A stretch of 64,000 nucleotides of DNA. It comes from an uncultured Bacilli bacterium (GTDB lineage: Bacteria; Bacillota_I; Bacilli_A; RF39; UBA660). The DNA lies in NCBI GenBank assembly GCA_934157235.1, contig CAKPHH010000006.1, positions 1-64,000 of the forward strand. The letters run 5' to 3'. This document shows, piece after piece, positions 62,665-64,000 of the stretch; within the stretch, counting starts at the first letter, position 1; each line of letters starts with the position of its first letter. The translations under genes were made by a program, and so were the position numbers. The notes under the pieces are model-generated. The model worked only from the letters and a program-made list of their open reading frames with translations, did not search any database and was not told the origin of the DNA.

Positions 62665-63108
62665 TTAGATCACCTCAGCTTTGCTACCTGACTCTTTAAT
62701 CTTTTCTAATGCACTTGCTGAGAATTTATTAGCTTGGATTGTAAGTTTCTTTTCTAATGTTCCATTACCTAAAACTTTTACTCCATCTAATTGATTTTTG
62801 ATTATTCCAGTTTCTTTTAATAAAGCTGGTGTAACAACTGTTCCTTCATCAAATCTATTTAGATTATCTAAATTGATTACAGCGTATCTTGTTCTAAAGT
62901 TATAATTTTTGAATCCTCTTTTTGGAATTCTTCTAAACAATGGTAATTGTCCACCCTCGAAAACTGGATTGATACTACCACCAGAACGTGCTTTTTGTCC
63001 TTTTTGACCCTTTCCTGAAGTTTTTCCTAAACCAGAACCTGATCCACGTCCAACACGTTTTTTTGCATGAGTAGCACCGATATTTTTTTCTAATTCATGT
63101 AATTTCAT
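62665..63108 (-). CDS. rplO: 50S ribosomal protein L15
   Basis: A 147-residue L15: [20 protein letters not shown] and the [21 protein letters not shown] segment are diagnostic. Its ATG shares its first base with the last base of rpsE, so there is no room for rpmD (L30), which normally lies between them. Confidence 0.97.
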   Translation of the reverse strand: MKLHELEKNIGATHAKKRVGRGSGSGLGKTSGKGQKGQKARSGGSINPVFEGGQLPLFRRIPKRGFKNYNFRTRYAVINLDNLNRFDEGTVVTPALLKETGIIKNQLDGVKVLGNGTLEKKLTIQANKFSASALEKIKESGSKAEVI

Positions 63109-63617
63109 TATCCTAATATCTCCTCTACTGTCTTGCCACGAAGCTCTGCTACTTGCTCTGGAGTCTTAATTGACTTTAAAGCATTTAGGGCAGCTGTAGC
63201 CATATTTAATTTAGTTCTTGCTCCTAATGATTTAGAAACAACATCACGAATTCCTGCTAAATCTAAGATAGCACGAACAGATCCACCAGCAATGATACCA
63301 GTACCAGCAGCAGCAGGTTTAATTATAACTCTAGCAGCTCCAGCAGTTCCGATTGCTTCATGTGCAACTGTTCTTCCATCAATTAGAGGTATTGTGATTA
63401 AATTTTTATTAGCATCTTGAATTGCTTTTTTGATTGCATCAGGTACTTCGTTAGCTTTTCCGATTCCTAAACCAACTTTACCTTTACGATCTCCGACAAC
63501 TACGATAGCAGAATATCTTCTTTGACGTCCACCTTTGTTAACTTTAACAACGCTTTTAACATCAATTACTAATTCTTCTAAAAGTTTGTCTTTAGTCTCA
63601 CGAGATTTCTTTTGCAT
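63108..63617 (-). CDS. rpsE: 30S ribosomal protein S5
   Basis: A 169-residue S5: [21 protein letters not shown] and [20 protein letters not shown] are diagnostic. Decoding-site fidelity protein. In spc order after rplR. Confidence 0.97.
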   Translation of the reverse strand: MQKKSRETKDKLLEELVIDVKSVVKVNKGGRQRRYSAIVVVGDRKGKVGLGIGKANEVPDAIKKAIQDANKNLITIPLIDGRTVAHEAIGTAGAARVIIKPAAAGTGIIAGGSVRAILDLAGIRDVVSKSLGARTKLNMATAALNALKSIKTPEQVAELRGKTVEEILG

Positions 63618-63629
63618 AATACCCTCCTA

Positions 63630-63992
63630 TTAGAATTCTAATCCATTTTCACGTGCTGCTTCAGCTAAAGCTTGTACACGTCCGTGATAAAGGTATCCAC
63701 CTCTATCAAATACTACTTTTGTAATTTTTGCTTGTTTTGCTTTTTCAGCAATTGCTTTTCCAACAACCTTTGCTGCTTCTACATTACTTCCGTTTTCAAT
63801 CTTTAAATCTTTATCTAATGAGGAAGCAGATACTAGAGTAGTATTAGCTGTATCATCGATTATTTGTGCATAAATGTCTTTGTTTGAACGGAATACACAT
63901 AATCTAGGTACTGCACTTGTTCCCATAAGTGTTTTACGAATTCTTTCATGACGATTAATACGCATACTATTACGAGATTCTTTTTTTATCAT
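63630..63992 (-). CDS. rplR: 50S ribosomal protein L18
   Basis: A 120-residue L18, a 5S rRNA-binding protein: [23 protein letters not shown] and the end [25 protein letters not shown]. Start at 63992 matches the family; its ribosome binding site lies beyond the window end. Confidence 0.95.
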   Translation of the reverse strand: MIKKESRNSMRINRHERIRKTLMGTSAVPRLCVFRSNKDIYAQIIDDTANTTLVSASSLDKDLKIENGSNVEAAKVVGKAIAEKAKQAKITKVVFDRGGYLYHGRVQALAEAARENGLEF

Positions 63993-64000
63993 TTTTATTT

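Noticed and set aside
1..64000. Mycoplasma-type code with TGA read as Trp
   Set aside because: Conserved proteins such as EssC, SecY and L13 use TGG for Trp, and TGA serves as stop (for example 40336-40338 and in the XRE gene).
1..64000. tRNA genes
   Set aside because: No cloverleaf with TTCRA and anticodon arm was found in the intergenic spaces read on both strands.

Overview
The window looks like chromosome from a very AT-rich, walled, Gram-positive-type bacterium of the Bacilli/Mycoplasmatota branch. I infer an uncultured gut lineage of the RF39 kind. The basis is the AT content, standard genetic code (TGG for Trp, TGA as stop), strong AGGAG ribosome binding sites, consensus sigma-A promoters, the end of a Firmicutes-type spc/alpha ribosomal operon, peptidoglycan amidases, and a type VIIb secretion system. 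Most genes lie on the minus strand. No tRNA, rRNA or CRISPR array was seen.

Layout. 1-1,000: small mobile-element-like control region, with a ribbon-helix-helix gene, a winged-helix gene and a dense set of inverted repeats and TAGGATGA boxes. 1,020-6,434: likely defence island, with a PLD nuclease-helicase-DUF3427 protein coupled to a NUDIX hydrolase, a DUF3892 protein, a divergent small RNA and an AAA15/OLD-like ATPase. It abuts a decayed operon (6,471-7,981) with a truncated amidase. 8,117-8,500: unassigned, highly structured ncRNA with its own promoter and terminator. 8,554-15,658: metabolic and surface genes (F420-ligase-like protein, prs with a structured leader, htrA coupled to a HEPN Abi gene, a zinc phospholipase C-like gene, a SpoIID-like gene).

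15,670-20,932: type VIIb secretion core (essC, a YukD/EsaB ubiquitin-like gene and two short WXG100-like genes). 21,053-31,814: tandem array of five paralogues, each joining a type IV prepilin leader to BspA-type leucine-rich repeats. 31,888-39,294: surface and regulatory genes (cwlD, an XRE-membrane regulator with a secreted partner, dockerin/InlB-repeat proteins), plus two recombination scars. 39,392-43,943: aminotransferase/ATP-grasp pair, ZIP transporter, and a holin/M23 lysis pair.

44,035-63,992: rplM-rpsI and the truA-ECF-rplQ-rpoA-rpsK-rpsM-rpmJ-infA-map-adk-secY-rplO-rpsE-rplR block. The usual order is interrupted: a type VII cargo island (45,195-54,083) with a 2,084-residue, repeat-rich, transglutaminase-like protein and a DUF4176 partner sits between truA and rplM. 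ecfT and rpmD are missing, and both ECF ATPases have eroded catalytic motifs.

Working together: EssC probably exports the WXG100-like proteins and the giant protein made 25-30 kb away. The five pilin-LRR proteins probably form a surface adhesin repertoire that needs a prepilin peptidase outside the window. The most novel-looking items are the pilin-LRR array, the giant type VII cargo, the 8.1-8.5 kb ncRNA, and the mirrored promoter with its small RNA at 4.9 kb.
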